From: Chitinophaga barathri
GTDB taxonomy: Bacteria; Bacteroidota; Bacteroidia; Chitinophagales; Chitinophagaceae
Assembly (NCBI RefSeq): GCF_003807585.1
Contig: NZ_RMBX01000010.1
Span: 248,001 to 312,000 of the forward strand
Direction: 5' to 3'
DNA: 64,000 bases
The translations under genes and the position numbers were made by a program. This document shows, one piece after another, positions 25,154 through 33,410 of the stretch. The notes under the pieces were generated by a model. The model did not search any database. It saw nothing but the letters and a program-made list of their open reading frames with translations, and was not told the DNA's origin. Numbering within the stretch: the stretch's first letter is position 1; the number at the start of each line of letters is the position of its first letter.

Positions 25154-26386
25154 ATGGTACCCAATTATACGATTAGTGAACGGACGCAGTATTATTTAGG
25201 ACTGGAAGAAGAATTCGGCGCGCACAATTATCACCCCCTGCCTGTGGTGCTCAACCGGGGCGAAGGGGTATTTGTATGGGATGTGGACGGAAAACGGTAT
25301 TTCGATTTCCTTTCGGGTTATTCCGCCGTAAACCAGGGGCATTGCCACCCGAAGATCGTGGCCGCCCTGGTGGAACAGGCAGGGCAGCTCACCCTCACTT
25401 CCCGCGCTTTTCACAGCCAGCTTTTAGCGGAATTTGCTGCGTACATCACCCGGTATTTCGGGTACGACAAGGTATTGCCCATGAACACCGGCGTGGAAGC
25501 CGTGGAAACCGCCCTGAAACTCTGCCGCCGCTGGGGGTATGTGGTGAAGGGTATTCCTGAAAACAAAGCGAAGATCATCGTCTGCGCCGAAAACTTCCAC
25601 GGCCGTACGCTGAACGTGGTGTCTTTCAGTACAGACCCTGTAGCCCGCCGGGACTTTGGCCCCTATATGCCGGGTTACGAGGTGATCCCCTTCAACAACC
25701 TGCCCGCGCTGGAAATGGCGCTGCAGGACCCGAACGTGGCCGGTTTTATGGTGGAGCCCATCCAGGGCGAAGCCGGGGTAAAAGTGCCGGACGAAGGGTA
25801 TCTTTCAAAGGTCCGTCAATACTGCACGGACGCTAATGTGTTATTTATCGCGGACGAAATCCAGACCGGCCTTGCCCGTACCGGCATGATGCTGGCCTGC
25901 GATCACGAACAGGTCCGCCCGGATATCGTGATCCTCGGCAAAGCCCTCTCCGGTGGCATGCTGCCCGTATCCGCCGTACTGGCGGACGATGAGATCATGC
26001 TTACCATCCACCCGGGAGAACATGGCTCTACTTACGGCGGCAACCCGCTGGCCTGCAAAGTGGCCATGGCCGCGCTGGAAGTATTGCGCAACGAACGGAT
26101 GGCGGAAAACGCCGTGAAAATGGGCGAGCTGCTGCGCAAAGGCATCAGCGCCCTCAATTCGCCGTTTGTGAGCGTGGTACGAGGCAAAGGCCTGCTGAAT
26201 GCGATCGAGATCAGGCATTCCGATGAAGATGCCGCCTGGGAACTATGCCTGGCGCTGAAAGAAAACGGCCTGCTGGCCAAACCCACCCATGGGGACAAGA
26301 TCCGGTTTGCGCCGCCCCTCGTTATCACTGCCGCACAGATCGACGAATGTGTGGGGATTATTCAAAAAAGCCTGGAAACATTATAA
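25154..26386 (+). CDS. rocD: Ornithine-oxo-acid transaminase
   Basis: 410 residues, class III PLP aminotransferase. Converts ornithine and 2-oxoglutarate into glutamate semialdehyde and glutamate, linking arginine breakdown and proline. Motifs: FLSGYSAVNQGHCHPKIV, MNTGVEAVETALKLCRRW, EPIQGEAGVKVPDEGYL, FIADEIQTGLARTG and the PLP lysine near 263 in LGKALSGGMLPVSAV. The sequence around NTGVEAVETA separates it from GABA transaminases. Second gene of the acyl-CoA-binding protein operon; its stop touches the next ATG with no gap. Confidence 0.94.
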   Translation: MVPNYTISERTQYYLGLEEEFGAHNYHPLPVVLNRGEGVFVWDVDGKRYFDFLSGYSAVNQGHCHPKIVAALVEQAGQLTLTSRAFHSQLLAEFAAYITRYFGYDKVLPMNTGVEAVETALKLCRRWGYVVKGIPENKAKIIVCAENFHGRTLNVVSFSTDPVARRDFGPYMPGYEVIPFNNLPALEMALQDPNVAGFMVEPIQGEAGVKVPDEGYLSKVRQYCTDANVLFIADEIQTGLARTGMMLACDHEQVRPDIVILGKALSGGMLPVSAVLADDEIMLTIHPGEHGSTYGGNPLACKVAMAALEVLRNERMAENAVKMGELLRKGISALNSPFVSVVRGKGLLNAIEIRHSDEDAAWELCLALKENGLLAKPTHGDKIRFAPPLVITAAQIDECVGIIQKSLETL

Positions 26387-27022
26387 ATGAGTACAAACAG
26401 TAAAGCCATCCGGAGCTCCGGGTGGAAAACGGATTTAATGATCGGCTTCCCGGACGGGGTATTGCTCCTGCTGTTCACCACGCAGGTGCTGTATTCCAAA
26501 AGTCTTACCGTGCAGGCCTTTTATGTGATCCACTTCCTCGTGCTGGGTATCGCTACCCTGCTCATGATGATCGCCGTATTCCGCGCAAACCGCGGGGACG
26601 AAGACGAAGGCCTCATGAGCCCGGAAGAAAAAGAAAAACTCGAAAAACTGGATATCTCACCTTCTATGATCGCCCATATTGCGGACGAAATGGAAAAAGA
26701 CCAGCAGGTCTGGGAAAAGACCCTGGAAACGGAAGAGGTGAACCTCCAGTCCTACGGCACGCTCCACGCCGTGCGCAGCATGATCGCCACCGGGGTGTTT
26801 TTTTTCCTGGGGGGCTGTGTGGCTTTCCTGCCTTACCTGTTTCAGGAGGATTTTCCGGCAGCATCACGTATTAGCTTGAGTATCAGCCTGGTATTCCTGC
26901 TGCTGTTTGCCCTGCTGAAAGCCCGTATCACGGGCGAAGGCACCGTGCGTATCACGATGCGTTACCTGCTCACGGGCGGCGCAGTGGTGCTGGTGTCTTA
27001 TTTGTTGTCTTCGTTTATTTAA
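26387..27022 (+). CDS. Integral membrane protein, possibly VIT1/CCC1-like
   Basis: 211 residues. The first helix begins GWKTDLMIGFPDGVLLLLFTTQVLY, recalling the start of vacuolar iron transporter-like proteins. A charged cytoplasmic segment (about 68-120, rich in Glu/Lys, MSPEEKEKLEKLDISP) is followed by three more helices ending TGGAVVLVSYLLSSFI. A divalent metal transport role is possible but the similarity is weak. The ATG directly abuts the rocD stop, so the gene is coupled to rocD. Confidence 0.65.
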   Translation: MSTNSKAIRSSGWKTDLMIGFPDGVLLLLFTTQVLYSKSLTVQAFYVIHFLVLGIATLLMMIAVFRANRGDEDEGLMSPEEKEKLEKLDISPSMIAHIADEMEKDQQVWEKTLETEEVNLQSYGTLHAVRSMIATGVFFFLGGCVAFLPYLFQEDFPAASRISLSISLVFLLLFALLKARITGEGTVRITMRYLLTGGAVVLVSYLLSSFI

Positions 27023-27111
27023 GGAGATGACCGCTTTTTTGCAACAATGCCTGGATTTTAGTTTTCCGCTCTTAATGACCAATATTTGCTGATTATTTGT
27101 TAAATTGGTGA

Positions 27112-27549
27112 ATGTCCATACTGATTTCAAATAATAAGAGAGTGATTTTGATATTTTGGAAAAATCAAGCAGAGCGTCCTTTTGAAATTTTTTCGAATTT
27201 AAAGAACTTCTGTCTGAGCTATCCTGAATACAACTACAATACTCTTAATAATTACTTAAGCAAAAGGAAAATTCCTTTTGAAAATATGGAGGTACGCGTG
27301 GAACGAAAAAATATAATTACCCGACCGAAAGAGAAAACCACATCTGCCGGTAATGATCGTAAAATAATGCCGGTAGTCCGCAAGATTGCGATGAAAGAAG
27401 CAAATGATTCTGACAGGGACTGGGAATATTGGCTTGGCCAATCTTCCAGTAGAAGATTAGAAGCCTTAACCTTTATTATCACGCAGTCCCTAGCGAAGGG
27501 CGCCCGACTGGACAAAACAGTCATAAATAAGAAAACATTAGGAGCATGA
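27112..27549 (+). CDS. Putative antitoxin-like partner of the nucleotidyltransferase
   Basis: 145 residues, no signal peptide. The N-terminus (about 1-65: RPFEIFSNLKNFCLSYPEYNYNTLNNYLSKRKIPFENMEVR) looks like a small helical recognition domain with conserved Bacteroidota form. The C-terminus (DWEYWLGQSSSRRLEALTFI) is the short helical motif that is often encoded just before nucleotidyltransferase genes. The stop overlaps the next start by 4 bases. Base content is near 35-40 percent G+C, much lower than its neighbours, which suggests transfer. Antitoxin function is inferred from arrangement only. Confidence 0.6.
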   Translation: MSILISNNKRVILIFWKNQAERPFEIFSNLKNFCLSYPEYNYNTLNNYLSKRKIPFENMEVRVERKNIITRPKEKTTSAGNDRKIMPVVRKIAMKEANDSDRDWEYWLGQSSSRRLEALTFIITQSLAKGARLDKTVINKKTLGA

Positions 27550-28037
27550 TCTTGGCGAGAGATTTTGAAGATTTTGTAAAGCTGCTTAATAAACACCAGG
27601 TGCATTATATGGTAGTTGGCGGCTATGCCTTGGCATTTCATGGAAAACCCCGTCATACGGGTGACTTGGATATTTGGATCAATATTTCTGAAGACAATGC
27701 AGAGCGAATGTTGAAGGTCCTGCATGATTTTGGCATGGGGGCGTTGGGCTTTGAAAAAGTAGATTTTCTACAGCAAGGGTTTATTACGCAAATTGGGTAT
27801 CCCCCACTTAGGATTGATATTTTAAACAGTATTGATGGTGTTGAGTTCGGGGAAGCCATGGAAAATCGTCAGCAGATAACGCTTGATGATGGCCTTGAGA
27901 TATCCTTTATTGGGTTGCAGGATCTGCTTAAAAACAAAAAAGCTGCTGGCCGTAGTCAGGATCTGACAGATATTAAAGAGATCAAAAAGATTATGCCCCA
28001 AAAAGAACCCGATAAGGGCAAGCGGCCAAGACGGTGA
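27546..28037 (+). CDS. Nucleotidyltransferase (DUF6036/AbiEii-like)
   Basis: 163 residues. Contains the nucleotidyltransferase fold marks VHYMVVGGYALAFHGKPRHTGDLDIWI: GG, then the DxD pair Asp-Leu-Asp near residue 40. IDILNSIDGVEF probably supplies the third acidic residue near 98. The C-terminal tail is basic (KEPDKGKRPRR). Such enzymes act as toxins modifying tRNA or proteins, or as orphan transferases. It overlaps the upstream gene by 4 bases (ATGA) and shares its low G+C content, so the two form one transferred module. An 11-base array begins about 85 bases downstream. Confidence 0.75.
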   Translation: MILARDFEDFVKLLNKHQVHYMVVGGYALAFHGKPRHTGDLDIWINISEDNAERMLKVLHDFGMGALGFEKVDFLQQGFITQIGYPPLRIDILNSIDGVEFGEAMENRQQITLDDGLEISFIGLQDLLKNKKAAGRSQDLTDIKEIKKIMPQKEPDKGKRPRR

Positions 28038-28122
28038 TTGGTTATACAGGCCCTCTTTTCTGTGTTCTTGACCTGGATTCTACTTCTTCCCCCCAAAGTA
28101 TTAAACAGCCCCGCATTTTACG

Positions 28123-28230
28123 CTAAAAGGCCTTCTAACGGCCTTGTAACCTTTGTCTAACTCACTGTAACCTTTATAAAAGCCGGTGTAACCTTTGTCT
28201 AACCTTTATGTAACCTTTATGTTTTTGAGG
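28123..28230. repeat. 11-base periodic array B (TGTAACCTTTG-like units)
   Basis: Successive units at 28123, 28134, 28145, 28156, 28166, 28177, 28187, 28198, 28209 and 28220 are 11 bases long (two are 10). Typical units: TCTAACGGCCT, TGTAACCTTTG, TCTAACCTTTA, TGTAACCTTTA. The array ends 8 bases beyond the stop of the minus-strand gene at 28238. Confidence 0.85.
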
Positions 28231-28237
28231 TAATTTT

Positions 28238-28630
28238 TTACTTCACCAGCGTCTTCCAGTTCCATAATACGCAGCCAAATACCGCCAGCGCGGCAGCGAG
28301 GCTCAGCCAAAGGGCGATCTTCTGATCCGGGCAGATACCCATTTCGCAGCGGGAAAACAGCAGCATGTTCCTGAAAGCCCAGGCTGACAGGAAAGCGCTC
28401 ACAAACAGGTTCACCCTCGGGCTCCAGGCCTTTTGGAAGAGGAAGAACAGGATGGCCAGTACAGACACCGCAATGCTCAGCTTACCCGGCTCGCCAAAAC
28501 TGGAACCTTCGGTCTGCATACCGGAAAATACCTTCAGTTCCCCGTTCACATGAACGCTGATCCAGGGAAGAAAAGCGCAGATAATCACGATCACAGCGGC
28601 CAGTATGCCGTAAATAGAGGATTTTGACAT
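28238..28630 (-). CDS. Small four-helix membrane protein, unknown function
   Basis: 130 residues from the ATG at 28630 (a TTG eight codons upstream is less likely). Four hydrophobic segments: about 5-24, 48-66, 72-90 and 104-122. The first loop (SVHVNGELKVFSGMQTEGSSF) is periplasmic by charge, and a short loop holds two cysteines (RCEMGICPDQ). I do not recognise the family. The gene is bracketed by the two 11-base arrays B and C. Confidence 0.65.
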   Translation of the reverse strand: MSKSSIYGILAAVIVIICAFLPWISVHVNGELKVFSGMQTEGSSFGEPGKLSIAVSVLAILFFLFQKAWSPRVNLFVSAFLSAWAFRNMLLFSRCEMGICPDQKIALWLSLAAALAVFGCVLWNWKTLVK

Positions 28631-28720
28631 GATTCGGTATTGTTGGGAACGCAAAGTAAGGGCGAATTTATGAGAAATGGAAAAGTCCGGGCGGGTAATA
28701 TTATTTTCACTTTCTTCAGG

Positions 28721-28797
28721 TGCACCTCATCTGCACCTCAACTCCACCTCCCCTGCACCTCTCCTATAGCATCCATATAGCTTTCCCGGTACTTCCA
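28721..28797. repeat. 11-base periodic array C (TGCACCTCAWC-like units)
   Basis: Units of exactly 11 bases: TGCACCTCATC, TGCACCTCAAC, TCCACCTCCCC, TGCACCTCTCC, TATAGCATCCA, TATAGCTTTCC, CGGTACTTCCA. It lies upstream of the four-helix membrane protein gene, about 90 bases from its start, and just past the S9 peptidase terminator. Confidence 0.85.
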
Positions 28798-28845
28798 GGC
28801 AGTTGTGCGGTAAAAATGAAGTTTGGGTGAATATAGTATGCATCT

Positions 28846-28886
28846 AAAAAGGGCCGGCCAGATTTTTATCCCGGTCAGCCCTTTTT
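28846..28886 (-). terminator. Terminator of the S9 peptidase gene
   Basis: AAAAAGGGC (28846-28854) pairs with GCCCTTTTT (28878-28886) with inner GGCC/GGTC pairs and a small bulge; a T-run follows on the minus strand. Confidence 0.8.
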
Positions 28887-28910
28887 GTGTATGTTTTCCC
28901 TCTGGGAAAC

Positions 28911-31091
28911 CTATTTCGCGCCCGGGGGACAGTTCATCATCAGGAACTGCGTATACAATGCGCTCAGGTGCTCCGTAGTACCTTCTCCTTCATAAATACC
29001 ATGCGTACGGTTCGGGTACGCCATCATCTGGAAGATCTTTTTATGTTTGATCAGTTCGTTGATCAGCATTTCCGCATTCTGGTAATGCACATTATCGTCT
29101 CCCGTGCCATGGATATACAACAGCTTGCCCTGGAGGTTCTTGGCATGAGTGAGCGGCGAACCGGCTACAAAATCCTCCCTGTTTTCGGAAGGCAGGCCCA
29201 TATAACGTTCCTGGTAAATATTGTCGTAGGTTAGCTCATTCGCCACGGCGGCAATGGCAATCCCGGTTTTATAGATCTCCGGGTATTGGAACAGCAGGTT
29301 GAGCGTCATGGAACCGCCGCCGCTCCAGCCCCATACTGCAATGCGGTTTTTGTCCACATAAGGCAGTTTCAGTATTTCCTTCGCACCCATGGCCTGGTCA
29401 CGCGCGTTGATGAGGCCTACCTTGCGGTAGATGCTTTTGCGCCATTCCCGGCCTTTGGGGGCCGGCGTGCCGCGGTTGTCTATAGACATGTAAATATACC
29501 CGTCCCTGCTCATGTCGCCATCATACAGGAAGTTGTTCGTGGCGCCCCAGCTGTCCGTGATCTTGAATGACGCGGGCTCGCCGTATACGTAGAATACAAC
29601 GGGGTATTTTTTAGTGGAATCGAAGTCCCGCGGTTTGGTCATCCAGGCATCAAGCGTGACGCCATCCGCGGTGGTCACCTGGAAATACGTGGTGTTATCT
29701 TTCCGCTTGGCTGCTTTGGCGGCTTCTCCTGAAAAATCTTTCCCGGAAATGCTGTTATGCTCCGGCAGCGATACGAACTCCGCCGTTGGGCTCAACAGGT
29801 GGCTTTCGTAGGAATGGCCCGCTACTTTGCCGTTGGGCGATATCTCGTATTTGTGGGTGCCGCGCTGGGCCTGCGGCGTTACGCGGGTGGCGGCCGTACC
29901 GGAAAAGTCCGTTTTATAAAGATACTGGCCGGTAGCGTCACCGGGCGAAGCCAGGAAATATAGCTGACGGCCCGCTTCGTTGTAACGGCAGAGATTGATC
30001 ACATCATAATCGCCGGGCGTGAGCAGTTTTTCCTGCCCGCCTGTGGTATTGATCTCGTAGATATGCCTCCAGCCGTCTTTTTCGCTGAGCCAGAGGAAAG
30101 ACTTCCCGCTGTTCAGCCAGTCCCAGCCGGTGATGTCCCCATCGTCCCAGGAAGATTTTACATCCACCCAGGCTTTATCCGTTTCGGTAAAGATGGTGTT
30201 TGCCTGGCCGTTGGCGGCTTGTAATATCATCAGTTTAGAGCTGTTCTGCTTGCGGTTCAGCTGCTGGATAATGAGGCGGTTGCTGCTGCCCGGTATCCAT
30301 TCCATGCGCGGGATGTAATGCTGCACGGCATCGCCGGGCACCTGCATCCAGGTGGTCTTTTTGCTGAGCAGGTTCACCACGCCCACTTTGCAGGCGGATG
30401 GGTTTTCCCCGGCCTTGGGATACTCCACGGGCACGGTGAATGAATAAATGGAGTCTGTATTATTGATCATCAGGAAGTCGCGGATGTTTTTGGCGTCTAT
30501 CTGCCAGTACGCGATGCTTTTGCTATCGGGGCTCCAGCGGAACCCGTCGCGGCAGCCAAACTCCTCTTCATACGCCCAGTCGAAAGTGCCGTTGATCAGC
30601 TTGCGGGTGCCGTCTTTGGTGAGCTGGTCGATCTTGCCGGTGGCCAGGTCTTCCACGTACAGGTTATGTTTGCTCACATAAGCGGCTTTGGCGCCGTCAG
30701 GCGAGATCTTGGCGAACATAAGGGAAGATTCCGGGAGGCCTTTGCCAAGCTGGCGGAGCTTTTTGCCGGGAAGGTTGTAATACCAGTAATCGCCCCGGGT
30801 TTCGTAGCGCCATACTCTTTTTGTGTTGGTGAACAGCAGCAGGCCCTTTTCGTCCGGGGTGAAGGTAAAGTGGCGGGTAGACAATGGTTTGGCGGCTCCG
30901 GCGGGCGTCAGCGCCCCGGCGGATACCAGTTCGGTTTGCTGGCCATTGGTGGCCGATACGGAATAAACGGCGCCGTTTTGCCCCTGGTAGAACGCGTCCC
31001 CGGCGGTGTTCCACTTTAGTTCCTGGGCATGGGCGGCCGTGCCGGCGATCACCAGGCAGAGCAGCAGGAATAGCTTGTTAAATGATTGCAT
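28911..31091 (-). CDS. S9 family prolyl oligopeptidase (dipeptidyl peptidase IV type), secreted
   Basis: 726 residues, signal peptide ending AHAQ. An eight-bladed beta-propeller (about 30-470) precedes the alpha/beta hydrolase domain (about 490-726). The catalytic triad is Ser in GWSGGGS near 590, Asp in GTGDDNVHYQN near 665 and His in RTHGIYEG near 695. The propeller has the EEFGCRDGFRWSPDS loop of the DPP-IV type, whose paired Glu bind the peptide N-terminus. It should cut X-Pro dipeptides in the periplasm. Single gene, with a terminator at 28846-28886. Confidence 0.93.
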   Translation of the reverse strand: MQSFNKLFLLLCLVIAGTAAHAQELKWNTAGDAFYQGQNGAVYSVSATNGQQTELVSAGALTPAGAAKPLSTRHFTFTPDEKGLLLFTNTKRVWRYETRGDYWYYNLPGKKLRQLGKGLPESSLMFAKISPDGAKAAYVSKHNLYVEDLATGKIDQLTKDGTRKLINGTFDWAYEEEFGCRDGFRWSPDSKSIAYWQIDAKNIRDFLMINNTDSIYSFTVPVEYPKAGENPSACKVGVVNLLSKKTTWMQVPGDAVQHYIPRMEWIPGSSNRLIIQQLNRKQNSSKLMILQAANGQANTIFTETDKAWVDVKSSWDDGDITGWDWLNSGKSFLWLSEKDGWRHIYEINTTGGQEKLLTPGDYDVINLCRYNEAGRQLYFLASPGDATGQYLYKTDFSGTAATRVTPQAQRGTHKYEISPNGKVAGHSYESHLLSPTAEFVSLPEHNSISGKDFSGEAAKAAKRKDNTTYFQVTTADGVTLDAWMTKPRDFDSTKKYPVVFYVYGEPASFKITDSWGATNNFLYDGDMSRDGYIYMSIDNRGTPAPKGREWRKSIYRKVGLINARDQAMGAKEILKLPYVDKNRIAVWGWSGGGSMTLNLLFQYPEIYKTGIAIAAVANELTYDNIYQERYMGLPSENREDFVAGSPLTHAKNLQGKLLYIHGTGDDNVHYQNAEMLINELIKHKKIFQMMAYPNRTHGIYEGEGTTEHLSALYTQFLMMNCPPGAK

Positions 31092-31317
31092 AAAGGATAT
31101 TATGAAATTGATATGAGGATAAAAATAAGGTTTTCAAGGGCAAACAGGCCCCCGGAATGTTATAAATGGTAAGTGGTAACATTTCTTCTCAAAAATTGAT
31201 TTAATAGCGTAAAGTTAATACCCGAGCGGGTTTCAAACCTTTTAACTTATGTATTCACATGAATTTACAAGAATTATCCATAATAAATTTTGACAATTTA
31301 ATAAATTCAGTATTTTT

Positions 31318-31611
31318 ATGGGGTCAAGCGATATCCTATCCGAAAAAACCAAACAGATGGTACAAGTATCCTATTCTTACAAAAACCGGGAGTTTTTCCA
31401 ACTCGAAGACTCCATCATGAACCAGATCGCGGAAAGCGGCAAACGGATGCTTTTCGCCCTTTTGGAACCCATTCACGATGTTTTAATCACTGAGAACGGC
31501 AAAATAAAAATTTGCTTAGACGAACGTCCGAACATTGAACTGGAGGGCTTCAGCGCGCCTGTTAAGCACCAGATCGAATGTACGCTGCGCGGGGAGGAAT
31601 ATGAAAACTAG
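31318..31611 (+). CDS. Conserved hypothetical protein
   Basis: 97 residues, cytoplasmic, no known motif. Acidic and beta-rich with a central FALLEPIHDVLITENGKIKICLDERP. A TTTG at 31289-31292 and TATTTTTA at 31311-31318, 18 bases apart, resemble a Bacteroidota promoter that would overlap this ATG. In that case the ATG at 31357 (MVQVSYSYKN) would be the real start. A terminator follows at 31667-31698. Confidence 0.6.
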   Translation: MGSSDILSEKTKQMVQVSYSYKNREFFQLEDSIMNQIAESGKRMLFALLEPIHDVLITENGKIKICLDERPNIELEGFSAPVKHQIECTLRGEEYEN

Positions 31612-31666
31612 TTCCCGACCGTTTCCCTGCTAATCGAATACACACAGATAATACTACCTACTGATG

Positions 31667-31698
31667 CTGCGGTGCATACTTTGTGCACCGCAGTTTTT
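31667..31698 (+). terminator. Rho-independent terminator
   Basis: CTGCGGTGCA (31667-31676) pairs perfectly with TGCACCGCAG (31684-31693) and is followed by TTTTT. Confidence 0.9.
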
Positions 31699-31708
31699 AT
31701 AAACGGGC

Positions 31709-32218
31709 ATGCCCATGGCCAATATTACCCGGACTATCCGGATCAGGGCCGGCCGCAGGCTGATGGGTCAGCTGCTGCGCCTGCTCTTCTGTATCATTAA
31801 CCTGGCACTTCTTTTTACCGGCTTTATACTGAGGAAACCAACCTATGTAGTCACCGGCGCGCTGCTGCTCACCGTTATGATCGTGATCCGTATCGGCCGC
31901 AGCTCCATCACCGTCACCCTGCACGCCGGCGGTATCGTTTTCTCCTGCCCTTTCTGGAAAAGACATTTCCCCTGGAACGACATCCGTTCCGCCGGGGTAT
32001 ACTGTATCAAAAACGGCGAAGTAGTGCTCCGCGACCCGCGGCATGCACGCTCCGGCGAACGCCTTCTCATTTTTGTGTCCGTACATCATGGCTACAGGCC
32101 CCGGCGATACGACCGGTTCAACAGCCGGCATTCCATGCACTTCCGCTGGAACCGCGACGCCTGGACGGCCATTGCCGCGCGCATCTCTCCCCAGGCCGCG
32201 GTGGCCTATGGCAGATGA
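31709..32218 (+). CDS. Membrane protein, possible PH-like domain, unknown function
   Basis: 169 residues. Basic N-terminus (RTIRIRAGRRL), two close transmembrane helices (about 22-62), then a soluble beta-rich part (TVTLHAGGIVFSCPFWKRHFPWNDIRSAGVYC) that resembles bacterial PH-like domains. It is rich in arginine at the end (RFNSRHSMHFRWNRDAW). No function is known. Its TGA overlaps an ATG (ATGA, 32215-32218) that seems to start the next gene, implying coupled translation. Confidence 0.6.
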   Translation: MPMANITRTIRIRAGRRLMGQLLRLLFCIINLALLFTGFILRKPTYVVTGALLLTVMIVIRIGRSSITVTLHAGGIVFSCPFWKRHFPWNDIRSAGVYCIKNGEVVLRDPRHARSGERLLIFVSVHHGYRPRRYDRFNSRHSMHFRWNRDAWTAIAARISPQAAVAYGR

Positions 32219-32245
32219 ACATTTTAAAGCCGGTATGTGTAATAG

Positions 32246-33280
32246 ATAAAACCTGTTACCATCCGTCGTCCCCTACATATCATCGCATGCATTCTCTTAT
32301 TCTTTTCACTGCCCGCAACGGCCCAGAAGAAAGATACCCTCTGGCTGCTGAACGGCACATTGGTGATCGGGGAACTGAAAAGCATACAGGTAGGCATCAT
32401 ACAGTTCAAAGCCACAAACGCCGGCACGCTTAATATCAAACGGCACAACATCCGGACCATGGTGGCCACTTATCATGACTTTAAAGTGGAGACGCTGGAT
32501 GGTGAGATGTTTTACGGCAATGTTTTCCCCTCTCCCGTGAAAGGTTATATCAGGATGATGGGAAAGGAAATAAAACTGTCCGAGATATTTACATTGTTCA
32601 ATTTTAAAGAAGGCCTTTTCCGGCAGGTGCAGGGGGACGTGAGCGCAGGTTATTCGTTTACCCGTTCCAGTGGCACCGGCCGCCTGAACATGGATGGTAA
32701 CTTTACCATGCAGAACCGCAAGTATGAAGTTAAACCTTCCTTTACCAGCATCACCAGCTTCAACCCGAACGATTCCGTAAGCCGCGAAAGGGAGAACATC
32801 ACACTACAGGGGATTTATGACATTACGCCTTTTATTTTTCCCATCGTTATCCTTACCTACGACCGCAACCTCCAGCTGGGGCTGAACCGGCGTTTTTCAG
32901 AAGGTGCGGGCCTCGGCACAAAGTTCCTTATCAGCCCTTCCATGCAGGCCCGCGTGATCACCGCCGTCGTGATGAACCAGGAAAGATATTCCGATGGAAC
33001 CAGCAGCGGCAACCTCGTGGAAATACCCGTGGTACTGTATTATAATTTCTTCCGGTATACCTCGCCGAACATCAGCCTGGCTACCACGCAAAGCGTGTAT
33101 TTCGGCATCAACCAGGATGGCCGTATCAGGGAGGAAGGAGAAACAAAATTATCCTGGGAGATCGTGTCGGACTTCACATTGAGCCTCACATTTTATAACA
33201 GTTATGATAGCCGGCCTTCTGTGAGCGACAACGGTAATTTTGACCTGAGCACCGTCATAGGCGTGGGTTATACGTTCTGA
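32246..33280 (+). CDS. DUF481-like secreted beta-barrel protein, start broken by frame change
   Basis: The frame open from 32246 encodes a signal peptide (RRPLHIIACILLFFSLPATAQ) and then a DUF481-type outer-membrane protein: DTLWLLNGTLVIGELK, repeated short strands and a C-terminal IGVGYTF with final aromatic residue. About 345 residues. No ATG, GTG or TTG precedes the signal peptide in this frame; the first usable start would be TTG at 32360, which removes the signal peptide. An ATG at 32215, coupled to the upstream stop, is one frame away. Skipping one base in the AAAA run 32248-32251 would join them (MNILKPVCVIDK then PVTIRRPL). So either a frameshift mutation, a sequence error, or an unusual start is involved. 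A terminator follows at 33309-33330. Confidence 0.7.
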   Translation: MKPVTIRRPLHIIACILLFFSLPATAQKKDTLWLLNGTLVIGELKSIQVGIIQFKATNAGTLNIKRHNIRTMVATYHDFKVETLDGEMFYGNVFPSPVKGYIRMMGKEIKLSEIFTLFNFKEGLFRQVQGDVSAGYSFTRSSGTGRLNMDGNFTMQNRKYEVKPSFTSITSFNPNDSVSRERENITLQGIYDITPFIFPIVILTYDRNLQLGLNRRFSEGAGLGTKFLISPSMQARVITAVVMNQERYSDGTSSGNLVEIPVVLYYNFFRYTSPNISLATTQSVYFGINQDGRIREEGETKLSWEIVSDFTLSLTFYNSYDSRPSVSDNGNFDLSTVIGVGYTF

Positions 33281-33308
33281 TTATACCTGGATATTACCGG
33301 CATAAAAA

Positions 33309-33330
33309 AGCCCCGGCTGTGGCCGGGGCT
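33309..33330 (+). terminator. Terminator after the DUF481-like gene
   Basis: AGCCCCGGC (33309-33317) with the opposing GGCCGGGGCT (33321-33330), preceded by AAAAA and followed by a weak T-stretch; it lies between convergent genes. Confidence 0.75.
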
Positions 33331-33410
33331 GTAAATTTCCAATTGTAGTATACCTTGAATAAAAGCCAATTTATATAATAATATCAGAATAACAAAATAT
33401 TGCATTTATT

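Noticed and set aside
32215..32433. A 72-codon frame starting with ATGA overlap
   Set aside because: The product is not protein-like after the first dozen codons; it is better read as the displaced start of the DUF481-like gene.
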